Origin: an uncultured Cytophagaceae bacterium | GTDB taxonomy: Bacteria > Bacteroidota > Bacteroidia > Cytophagales > Spirosomataceae | NCBI GenBank assembly: GCA_938008575.1 | Contig: CALLKB010000244.1 | Span: 1-8,330, forward strand | DNA length: 8,330 nt | Direction: 5' to 3' | Shown here: piece after piece, positions 1 to 5,459 of the stretch | How the letters are laid out: the number at the start of each line of letters is the position of its first letter | Numbering within the stretch: position 1 is the first letter of the stretch | Notes under the pieces: generated by a model | Database searches by the model: none | What the model was told of the DNA's origin: nothing | What the model saw: only the letters and a program-made list of their open reading frames with translations | Made by a program: the position numbers and the translations under genes

Positions 1-48
1 ACCAGCAGATTTACAGTCTGCCCCATTTGGCCGCTCTGGTATATCCCC
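1..48 (-). tRNA. tRNA-Tyr (GUA anticodon), 5' part only, cut by window edge
   Basis: Read on the minus strand from position 48, the sequence folds as the first 48 nt of a tyrosine tRNA. The acceptor 5' strand is GGGGATA, followed by T8-A9, then a D arm (CCA pairing with TGG) with loop AGCGGCCAAA. The anticodon stem GCAGA/TCTGC is perfectly paired and encloses CTGTAAA, so the anticodon is GTA at window positions 12-14. The D-loop and anticodon-arm sequence closely match bacterial tRNA-Tyr, a class II tRNA. The long variable arm, T arm and acceptor 3' strand lie outside the window, so acceptor pairing cannot be checked. In Bacteroidota this tRNA is often in a small tRNA cluster near tuf; whether that holds here is inference. 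Confidence 0.93.
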
Positions 49-57
49 TTCATTTTG

Positions 58-81
58 TTTCAGCGAAACGTTTTGCTGAAA
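58..81. repeat. 24-bp near-perfect palindrome in the tRNA-Tyr leader
   Basis: The arms are TTTCAGC and GCTGAAA around a centre containing the palindrome AAACGTTT. Eleven of the twelve base pairs across the dyad match; the only exception is the pair 65/74 (G opposite T). It lies between the predicted transcription start (about 82-84) and the tRNA 5' end (48). It could form a hairpin at the extreme 5' end of the precursor tRNA or bind a dimeric protein as duplex DNA. No T-tract follows on either strand, so it does not look like an intrinsic terminator. Function unknown. Confidence 0.6.
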
Positions 82-88
82 TAGTTCG

Positions 89-119
89 CAAAAGTAGCTC
101 CTTTTTTGATTTCCGCAAA
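89..119 (-). promoter_or_regulatory. Bacteroidota-type housekeeping promoter for tRNA-Tyr
   Basis: On the minus strand a TTTG box (window 116-119) is followed after exactly 19 nt by TACTTTTG (window 89-96). This is a full match to the -33 TTTG / -7 TAnnTTTG consensus used by the primary sigma factor of Bacteroidota. It points at the tRNA, whose 5' end is at 48. Transcription should begin near position 82-84, giving a leader of roughly 35 nt. It also shows that the tRNA does not depend on read-through from the barrel-protein gene ending at 149. Confidence 0.78.
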
Positions 120-148
120 GCTCTCGCCAAAAAAAATGTGATAAATTT

Positions 149-1390
149 TTAGAATAGTTTAATTCCGAAGCTAAATGCCGTTAATTGAGGCCCTAAACCC
201 TTCTCGAATAATGGCGTCAAATCATAATTGAAGAACAAATCCGGGAAATGTCGCAAGGCTACTTCCGCTTTTAGGCCATAACGTACCTGGCTAATATTGT
301 AGTTCGATCCCGTCCGCTTCAAATTATCGTTCTTTTCCTCAATCGTTTTCGTCCAACTATCCATGCGGTAACTCACATATCCTCCAAAGCCAATCATTTG
401 AATCGCCGACTGCTTGCTAAATGCGAAATGTGGCATAATAGGTAAAGTGATATAAGAAACCGTAAGTTTATTCTTACTCAACTGAATTTCATTGCCTTGA
501 GCATCTAATATCGGTTGGAATGTCGTCGATGAGCCCGTTTTAGTTACTACCCGATTGTGATCAAACATAAAATTGTACCAATCAAACGAGATTCCATAGC
601 CCAATTTAAATGCACTCTTTTTCCCACGTGCAATCGTTGCCGAACGTGCAAATTCCAAACTTACGAAGCGAGAGCCTGTTGGCTTAAGCTCCGAATCCGT
701 TGCTAAATAAGGAGATGGATAAATAGCTATGACCTGTTCGGGCATTTTTCCTGACAATCCATTTAAACCCAAGTAAAGGTTCATTCCTTTGCGTTCATAT
801 AAATTCAGATGCTTTTCCTTTGGATGGACTTTTGTTGAGTCTTTCCCCCAAATCACCTTTGTTTCTTCGCCATTCGCTTCTTTGACCTGCACGCCATTCC
901 AATCCACGTGTACTTCTTCCTGGCCATCTTTGACATGTATGCCATTCCACCCCACGCGAACTTCTTCTTTCCCATCACTGTGAATAACAAGCGCTTTGCC
1001 CAAGCTATCATTTTTTATGTTGATCCGCTTATCTCCATCATTCGGATAGGTCATTTTGAACGTTTTTTCTGGACCCGTATAGGTAGCGCCAGATTTGATA
1101 ACGCCTATTTTGACTTTGCTATTCCCAATTTGAACGGCCAAACTGCTATCTCCTTCCGTATTCGTGCGAATCACTCCACGTACAACTTGCCATAAACTGT
1201 CCGTAAGTACTAAACCCTTACTTTGAAAAACCTTCTCCAGTTCCTCGCGAAGGCTTTTGTTTTTGTCTTGATTCCCACCAATAATGGTCTGGTTTCGTTT
1301 ATCAATTTTTAATAATAAGCTATCAGGATTCGTATTTCCAAAAAGCTGTTGGGTCAAGCCCAATAGGACAATAATTAATAATGCTTTCAT
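149..1390 (-). CDS. Secreted / outer-membrane beta-barrel protein with short internal repeats, third gene of the sigma-factor cassette
   Basis: A 413-residue protein of unknown specific function. Residues 1-18 form a signal peptide (MKA, hydrophobic core, cleavage near FGN). Residues 20-135 look like a soluble, charged region. Residues 142-184 hold two and a half copies of a short repeat built around WNG[IV]xVK. From about residue 200 to the end the chain alternates hydrophobic, aromatic and glycine residues (LYLGLNG, GYGISFDWYNFMF, GFGGYVSYRM) and ends in SFGIKLF, a terminal Phe as expected of outer-membrane barrels. It resembles the broad Bacteroidota outer-membrane beta-barrel families; I cannot name a subfamily. 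Its ATG overlaps the stop of the upstream membrane-protein gene by 4 bp (ATGA), implying coupled translation. It may be the surface partner or target of the adjacent sigma system. The stop is followed by a run of eight T on the minus strand but no convincing stem. Confidence 0.8.
   Translation of the reverse strand: MKALLIIVLLGLTQQLFGNTNPDSLLLKIDKRNQTIIGGNQDKNKSLREELEKVFQSKGLVLTDSLWQVVRGVIRTNTEGDSSLAVQIGNSKVKIGVIKSGATYTGPEKTFKMTYPNDGDKRINIKNDSLGKALVIHSDGKEEVRVGWNGIHVKDGQEEVHVDWNGVQVKEANGEETKVIWGKDSTKVHPKEKHLNLYERKGMNLYLGLNGLSGKMPEQVIAIYPSPYLATDSELKPTGSRFVSLEFARSATIARGKKSAFKLGYGISFDWYNFMFDHNRVVTKTGSSTTFQPILDAQGNEIQLSKNKLTVSYITLPIMPHFAFSKQSAIQMIGFGGYVSYRMDSWTKTIEEKNDNLKRTGSNYNISQVRYGLKAEVALRHFPDLFFNYDLTPLFEKGLGPQLTAFSFGIKLF
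839..967 (-). repeat. Coding tandem repeat, about 16-17 residues per unit, in the barrel protein
   Basis: Residues 142-157 (EEVRVGWNGIHVKDGQ) and 158-174 (EEVHVDWNGVQVKEANG) are successive copies. A degenerate third starts at residue 175 (EETKVIWGKD). The shared core is EE[VT]xVxW(N)G. Alternating hydrophobic/polar positions suggest repeated beta-strand hairpins on the periplasmic or surface-exposed part just before the barrel. The DNA of the first two units is also similar, which suggests relatively recent duplication. Confidence 0.8.
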
Positions 1391-2109
1391 TGTATTTGAA
1401 ATGTTTGTTTAACGGTTTGTTCTGTACGATAATAGGTATTCGCTACCTGGTGAATGCCATCTTCCAATGGCCGATTTCCTTCTTTCAATTGCTGCCAGTC
1501 TAATTCCTCGCCAGCTACAACTTGCTTCACTTGTTTAATCAAACGACCCAATAGGCCTTTTCTCTTTTTTGTTGGCGTTGCATCAAGCTGAGCTACCGAT
1601 AAAGGTTTTGGACTTTCGATTGGATCAATGTCTACCCGAACCCAAATTTCCTCTATCGCTTCTGGTTTTGAATCTACCTTCGCTAAGTCGGGTTGTTGGT
1701 CATTGAGTATAATTCCGGGCTCAATAGATGGCGTATAAACTTGTTCGGGTTCCTTTTGCTTTTGTTCTTTGATTATTACTTCGGGGGCAGCCTCGTGCGA
1801 AGCTAAAACCGGCAACTCGCCGGAGGCAGCTTGATCGGGTTGCTGATTTTCAACTTGCGTTACGGTTGGCGCTGTTTTAGCAGGATCAATGCTGCTTTCC
1901 CAGTTTATGCCAATCAATATAGCGAGAACTGCTGCGGCCGACCACACCCACGTATTCATGCGCAACCATAATGGCCGTACACGTTTTTCGTCCAACTGTT
2001 TTTCCATGCGCTCCCACATATTTGCAGGAACCTCTGATTCATGTGCTTGAATTTGCTTTTGCCAAGCTTTTTCAAGCGCTTCCCAAGAAGTATTATTTGG
2101 CTTTTTCAT
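1387..2109 (-). CDS. Single-pass membrane protein, probable anti-sigma factor partner
   Basis: A 240-residue protein without recognised enzymatic motifs. Residues 1-50 are polar and probably cytoplasmic (VPANMWERMEKQLDEK near 27-42). The basic stretch KRVRPLWLR precedes one membrane segment at about 52-68, which by the positive-inside rule puts the N terminus in the cytoplasm. Residues 70-180 are a Pro/Glu/Gln-rich, low-complexity linker. Residues 181-210 are a basic amphipathic stretch (KKRKGLLGRLIKQVKQVV) followed by EELDW. The gene begins inside the sigma-factor stop codon and ends inside the barrel-gene start codon, both ATGA overlaps. That position directly after an ECF sigma gene, plus the topology, is the reason for the anti-sigma call; it is an inference. 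The protein contains no cysteine, so it is not a zinc-binding (ZAS-type) anti-sigma factor, and I see no FecR-like domain. It could instead be a structural spacer protein linking the inner membrane to the barrel. Confidence 0.7.
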   Translation of the reverse strand: MKKPNNTSWEALEKAWQKQIQAHESEVPANMWERMEKQLDEKRVRPLWLRMNTWVWSAAAVLAILIGINWESSIDPAKTAPTVTQVENQQPDQAASGELPVLASHEAAPEVIIKEQKQKEPEQVYTPSIEPGIILNDQQPDLAKVDSKPEAIEEIWVRVDIDPIESPKPLSVAQLDATPTKKRKGLLGRLIKQVKQVVAGEELDWQQLKEGNRPLEDGIHQVANTYYRTEQTVKQTFQIQ

Positions 2110-2663
2110 GATTCAATTAATTTTATTTTTTGCTGGATCATTGTCCGAGCTCTTGATAACTGTGATTTTGATGTTCCCGAAGAGATAGCTAATAACGTGG
2201 CAATCTCATCGTGGCTATATCCCTCTATCGCATACAAATTAAAAATGGTTCGATAACCCGGCGGAAGTTCCGCAATCAAAGCTTCGATTTCCGCAGTCCT
2301 TAAGTGCATCAAGGCATCTGCTGGCTCTCCCACATCCCAAGCTTCTTCAATGTTCTTGGTGAATACATCCCCTTGTTTCCGGATTTTCATCAAACACTCA
2401 TTCACCACAATCCGACGAATCCACCCTTCAAAACTGCCAGATTCATTAAAGGTTTCCACTTTTGAAAACACTTTCATGAAACTTTCCATCAATGTATCTT
2501 CCGCATCTGGCCCGTTGCCTAAATACCTTCGACATACGGCCATCATTTTCCCCGAGTAGCGGTTAAATGTCGCATGTTGCCCCTTGCGGTCCTGTTTTTT
2601 GCAGGCCTGCACCAGTGATTGCTCAAGGTTTTCGGAGGGTAAATGTTTATGCAAAGTTGACAA
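2106..2663 (-). CDS. ECF-type RNA polymerase sigma factor (sigma-70 family)
   Basis: A 185-residue two-domain sigma factor. Region 2 spans about residues 32-97: FNRYSGKMMAVCRRYLGNG, then the DAEDTLMESFMKVF helix, then GSFEGWIRRIVVNECL, which covers the core-binding and -10 recognition segments. Region 4 spans about 125-182: LPPGYRTIFNLYAIEGYSHD, then a helix-turn-helix with SSGTSKSQLSRAR as the -35 recognition helix. The GTSKSQLSRAR form is typical of Bacteroidota ECF sigmas. The length is normal for the family. The reading frame opens with TTG at 2661-2663; no in-frame ATG exists upstream before the stop at 2688-2690, and the first internal Met is at residue 40, inside region 2. TTG is therefore the best start, although an upstream ATT cannot be excluded. 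It should direct RNA polymerase to a small regulon, possibly including this cassette, under control of the downstream membrane protein. Confidence 0.92.
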   Translation of the reverse strand: MSTLHKHLPSENLEQSLVQACKKQDRKGQHATFNRYSGKMMAVCRRYLGNGPDAEDTLMESFMKVFSKVETFNESGSFEGWIRRIVVNECLMKIRKQGDVFTKNIEEAWDVGEPADALMHLRTAEIEALIAELPPGYRTIFNLYAIEGYSHDEIATLLAISSGTSKSQLSRARTMIQQKIKLIES

Positions 2664-2761
2664 AATGTTAATTGTACGTAAAGATGGTTAAAAAGTCAAA
2701 ATGGTTGCGTGGGTTTGAAAAGAATCCCAAAATTCCGTTCTTTACATCCAATTAGAATCAT
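2664..2761. other. Divergent intergenic region between the sigma cassette and murI
   Basis: This 98-bp AT-rich gap must contain the promoters for murI (plus) and for the sigma cassette (minus). Neither has a full consensus. On the plus strand TTTG at 2714-2717 has only a poor -7 match at the right distance. On the minus strand TTTG (2697-2700) is followed after 20 nt by TACAATTA (2669-2676), which matches four of six -7 positions but would start transcription almost at the TTG codon. A non-primary sigma, possibly the encoded ECF factor itself, may read the cassette promoter; that is speculation. Confidence 0.4.
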
Positions 2762-3571
2762 ATGCCAAACGCAGCACCCATTGGGATTTTTGATAGTGGA
2801 ATCGGCGGATTAACGCTCGCGCATGCCATCACGGAATTGATGCCAAACGAGAATATTGTTTATTTCGGCGATACGGCCCATCTACCTTATGGTGATAAAT
2901 CTGCAACAGCCATTCAGGCCTATTCCTTGAAGATTTGCAATTTCTTGATGGAAAAGCAATGTAAATTAATTCTCATTGCCTGTAATTCTGCCTCTGCTGC
3001 CGCTTACGATTTGGTGAAAACCTATGTGGGAACCAAGGCCATCGTTGTCAATGTCATCGATCCCGTCATTGATTATTTAGACCAAAACTGGGAAGGGAAA
3101 ACAATTGGTCTTATCGGGACAAAGCAAACTGTCAACTCAGGAATCTACGCGACCAAAGCCGAAGCGCTTGGAAAAAATATTCATATCAAATCGCTTGCAA
3201 CACCTTTGTTGGCCCCTATGATTGAAGAAGGATTTTTCAATAATAACATCTCGGAACAAATCATTAAGGAGTATTTGGCGCATGACAATTTAGCCAATAT
3301 CGAAGGCCTGATTCTAGGATGTACCCATTACCCCTTGATTAAGAAACAGATAGATGCGTATTTCCAGGGGAAAATTCCTGTGATTGATACTTCTTTGATC
3401 GTCGCTGCTGCTATCAAACAGATTTTAGCGAATCAAGATTTGTTGATTGATACGAAAGCGAAAGCTTCCCGACAATTCTTTGTGTCGGATTACACGGACT
3501 CATTTGAAAAATCGACGCAGATTTTCTTCGGAGAAACAATCAAGCTGACGCAGTATCCGATTTGGGATTAA
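2762..3571 (+). CDS. murI: Glutamate racemase
   Basis: A 269-residue cytoplasmic enzyme interconverting L- and D-glutamate, supplying D-Glu for peptidoglycan precursors (MurD step). The Asp/Glu racemase signatures are all present: GIFDSGIGGLT (8-18) with Asp11-Ser12, GDTAHLPYG (36-44), ACNSAS (73-78) with catalytic Cys74, and GCTHYP (186-191) with catalytic Cys187 and His189. ACNSAS has Ser where many homologues have Thr, a conservative difference. The length is normal and both racemase halves are complete. ATG at 2762 is the natural start, placing GIFDSG close to the N terminus as usual; no clear Shine-Dalgarno sequence is visible. It is the only plus-strand gene in the window. Its TAA overlaps the stop codon of the convergent small membrane protein gene, leaving no room for a terminator between them. 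Confidence 0.97.
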   Translation: MPNAAPIGIFDSGIGGLTLAHAITELMPNENIVYFGDTAHLPYGDKSATAIQAYSLKICNFLMEKQCKLILIACNSASAAAYDLVKTYVGTKAIVVNVIDPVIDYLDQNWEGKTIGLIGTKQTVNSGIYATKAEALGKNIHIKSLATPLLAPMIEEGFFNNNISEQIIKEYLAHDNLANIEGLILGCTHYPLIKKQIDAYFQGKIPVIDTSLIVAAAIKQILANQDLLIDTKAKASRQFFVSDYTDSFEKSTQIFFGETIKLTQYPIWD

Positions 3572-3858
3572 TTCGCCTTTCCCATCAATTGAGAAACGCG
3601 TTGACGTAATTGCCATTTGGCAATGCGCTCCTTTTGCTCCTGTTTGCTTTGTTTAAACCAAAGCCATGCAATGCCACCCACCAACAAATAAGGTGCCGTC
3701 AGCAAGTATAAGATACCCGTGTTCAAGCCTGTTGCGATATTCGAGCGACCATTGGAAACCGTACTTTCTACCGTCGTCCGACACATCGCACATTGAGCAT
3801 CAACATCCAGCTGGATGAACAATAATAAGCAAACGATGAAAAATATACGCTTATACAT
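3568..3858 (-). CDS. Small membrane protein with periplasmic CxxC, last gene of the oxidase cluster; function unknown
   Basis: A 96-residue protein. Residues 1-21 form a signal peptide or signal anchor (MYKR, then a hydrophobic core, then LDVDA). It is followed at once by QCAMCRTTVES, so Cys23 and Cys26 sit just outside the membrane. A polar loop (SNGRSNIATGLNTG) leads to a membrane segment at about 48-69, and the tail (70-96) is strongly basic and probably cytoplasmic. DAQC does not fit a lipobox, so it is not a lipoprotein. The ATG overlaps the last 8 bp of the DUF420 gene, so it belongs to the oxidase-assembly operon. I recall similar short proteins beside SCO/DUF420 in other Bacteroidota but know no assigned function. 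A CxxC facing the periplasm next to a copper chaperone suggests metal handling or a thiol-disulfide role; that is inference. The stop overlaps murI tail-to-tail. Confidence 0.85.
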   Translation of the reverse strand: MYKRIFFIVCLLLFIQLDVDAQCAMCRTTVESTVSNGRSNIATGLNTGILYLLTAPYLLVGGIAWLWFKQSKQEQKERIAKWQLRQRVSQLMGKAN

Positions 3859-4384
3859 AGTAAGGAGAAATCATTAGGTAAACAATGACACCAGAAATTG
3901 AAACATATAACCAAATCGGATAGGCCCATTTAACCGTTTTCTTATGGGCAGCTATATCTCCTGTCAAGGCATGGTATAAAGCCATCAACACGAGACGAAC
4001 AACTCCGATGGACAAGATAATGTGCGAAGCAAGTAAGAAAAAATAAATGCTTTTGATTATTCCTTCGCCTCCAAATTTGGTGGATTCGTTGGCTACGTGG
4101 TACAAAATATATAAGATAAGGAATACCGCTCCTTGTAATACCGCAGCACCCATGGCTTTGCGATGTCCCTCAATGTTCTTTTTCTTAACTGCTATTAATG
4201 CAATGATTAAACTCAATGCGGTCGTGCTGTTGATAATTCCGATTAAATGGGGAAGAACTTTTGTCCAATCGCCCAAGGGTAATTTACTTGGCAATGATAA
4301 CAAGCCCGCAACGGCTAAAGGTATCGCAATGGAGATCACATTAATGATCAAATTGTTTTTCGGGGACTTGGTTAATGTTAACAT
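3851..4384 (-). CDS. DUF420 family membrane protein (YozB/CtaM-like), cytochrome oxidase biogenesis
   Basis: A 177-residue integral membrane protein with about five membrane segments (roughly 12-30, 46-66, 79-97, 112-135, 152-172). Histidines occur at or near the membrane boundaries: PHLIGIINS (His46), GHRKAMG (His74), LYHVANES (His96), ASHIILS (His121), YHALTGD (His138) and AHKKTVKWAYPIWLYVSISG (His147). Overall pattern and length fit DUF420. As I recall, a Bacillus subtilis member, YozB (CtaM), is needed for making an active cytochrome c oxidase and is thought to act at the CuB site. The same role here is supported by the neighbours: SCO ends 3 bp upstream, and the CxxC protein starts inside its last codons. 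The buried histidines could bind copper or heme; that is inference. Confidence 0.88.
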   Translation of the reverse strand: MLTLTKSPKNNLIINVISIAIPLAVAGLLSLPSKLPLGDWTKVLPHLIGIINSTTALSLIIALIAVKKKNIEGHRKAMGAAVLQGAVFLILYILYHVANESTKFGGEGIIKSIYFFLLASHIILSIGVVRLVLMALYHALTGDIAAHKKTVKWAYPIWLYVSISGVIVYLMISPYYV

Positions 4385-4387
4385 CTT

Positions 4388-5104
4388 TTATTCTGTCGTA
4401 TAAATGCTTTTTAATACTTTGATTTCCATAATCAAACGGTCCACTTCTTTCTTATCCGTACCATCATAGAAGCCACGAATAACACCCGTTTTGTCTACCA
4501 ATACTAAACGCTCAGAATGGATAAATGTTTCGTCGGGGTTCTTAATAGCCGCATCGTATTCTGAAGCATCCGCCAATGGCACATGGAAGCCTTTTAAAAT
4601 TAAAGGATAGATTTCTTTTTTCGCCCCGGTTAAAAATGTCCAACGTGTCGAATCGGCCTCGAAGCGTTTCGCGTATGCCGAAAGCTTTGCAGGCTCATCG
4701 TAGTTCGGATCGACCGAAATGGAAATGAAATGGACGTCTTTATCTTGGTTGAAGGTATCTGTAGCCCGACTCACCTGCGAAGTAATTTTGGGGCAAATGG
4801 TTCCACAGCGAGTAAAGAAGAAATTGGCAACATAAATTTTGCCTTGTAATGCTTTGGAAGAAAATACCTTGCCGTTTTCGTCGGTCAGTTGGAAAGCTGG
4901 AATCGTTTGAAATACCGTATCGAGTTCGGATTCGTTCCAGCGGGGATTTAATCGTTTGGCCATTTTGATTTCCCCGGTCGTAGAATCGATCGCAGGAATA
5001 AAACGGGGTAGGGTATAATGATTGGTACCGAATGTCTTTAGCCCTAAAAAGATAAAGACAGGCACTATTAATGTCATTAATAAGATGCCTGTCTTCTTAT
5101 TCAT
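4388..5104 (-). CDS. sco1: SCO1/SenC family copper chaperone for cytochrome oxidase assembly
   Basis: A 238-residue membrane-anchored protein with a periplasmic thioredoxin-like domain. An N-terminal anchor spans about residues 6-23. The SCO domain runs from about 65 to 230. It carries the copper-binding motif FFTRCGTICP (Cys100 and Cys104, a CxxxC) and the distal copper ligand His196 in FIHSERLVLVDKTG. The SISVDP strand (128-133) is also typical of the fold. All three metal ligands are present, so it is probably functional in delivering copper to, or reducing, the CuA site of subunit II. A TAGGA-like sequence lies about 5 nt upstream of the ATG, one of the few recognisable ribosome-binding sites here. 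A small inverted repeat (TTCCT/AGGAA, window 5107-5119) covers it and could modulate initiation. It lies 25 bp after the subunit IV gene and 3 bp before the DUF420 gene. Confidence 0.96.
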   Translation of the reverse strand: MNKKTGILLMTLIVPVFIFLGLKTFGTNHYTLPRFIPAIDSTTGEIKMAKRLNPRWNESELDTVFQTIPAFQLTDENGKVFSSKALQGKIYVANFFFTRCGTICPKITSQVSRATDTFNQDKDVHFISISVDPNYDEPAKLSAYAKRFEADSTRWTFLTGAKKEIYPLILKGFHVPLADASEYDAAIKNPDETFIHSERLVLVDKTGVIRGFYDGTDKKEVDRLIMEIKVLKSIYTTE

Positions 5105-5129
5105 AATTCCTAAAAGGAAAATGGGTTTA

Positions 5130-5441
5130 CTAATACATGTGACCGCCTTCGTAGATTAAAGCGATCAAAAGCCAAACTACAAAGATTGTCGGGACTAATA
5201 CAGCCCAAATTAATGATTTTACCTCATGCTTTAAGTGCATGAATTCACCTACGATGTAGAATGCCTTAACAATCGTCATGCCGCAGAAAATAGCAACACG
5301 TAAGGTATTTGCAGGCATGGTGAATGCGATAACGAATTCAATTGCCGTTAAGATCAATAAGATCCAAAATGTTTTCCAAATCGCTCCGGTGTTTGGAGCG
5401 GCGATTTCTTTTTCAGAAGTTTCGTGTGCTACGTGAGCCAT
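5130..5441 (-). CDS. Cytochrome c oxidase subunit IV (prokaryotic caa3/CtaF-like)
   Basis: A 103-residue protein with three membrane helices at about 22-41, 48-66 and 77-98, the pattern of prokaryotic oxidase subunit IV. The diagnostic stretch is VKAFYIVGEFMHLKHE (about residues 58-73) at the end of helix 2, followed by a short loop and the third helix. The N terminus (MAHVAHETSEKE) is polar and His-containing. It is an accessory structural subunit of the oxidase, thought to stabilise the complex rather than take part in catalysis. It lies 18 bp after the longer subunit III gene and 25 bp before sco1, the normal place for this gene in Bacteroidota oxidase clusters. Confidence 0.92.
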   Translation of the reverse strand: MAHVAHETSEKEIAAPNTGAIWKTFWILLILTAIEFVIAFTMPANTLRVAIFCGMTIVKAFYIVGEFMHLKHEVKSLIWAVLVPTIFVVWLLIALIYEGGHMY

Positions 5442-5459
5442 AATATCAATGAATAAAGA

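Noticed and set aside
58..81. The palindrome as an intrinsic terminator for the barrel-protein gene
   Set aside because: No T-tract follows on either strand, and it lies downstream of the tRNA promoter, where a strong terminator would block tRNA synthesis.
789..1195. Two plus-strand open frames (789-983 and 908-1195) opposite the barrel-protein gene
   Set aside because: They are antisense to the convincing signal-peptide/barrel gene and overlap each other. Their compositions are low-complexity shadows of its repeat, with no recognisable domain.
2714..2745. Possible murI promoter, TTTG at 2714-2717 with TTCTTTAC at 2738-2745
   Set aside because: The -7 part matches only three of six consensus positions, so it is not strong enough to annotate as a promoter.
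3784..3800. Lipoprotein lipobox at the first Cys of the small CxxC protein
   Set aside because: The residues before the Cys are D-A-Q, which do not fit the [LVI]-[ASTVI]-[GAS]-C lipobox; ordinary signal-peptide cleavage after DVDA is more likely.
4047..4403. 118-residue plus-strand open frame over the DUF420 gene
   Set aside because: Its hydrophobic runs mirror the membrane helices of the DUF420 protein on the opposite strand; it has no family signature, and the DUF420 frame is well supported.
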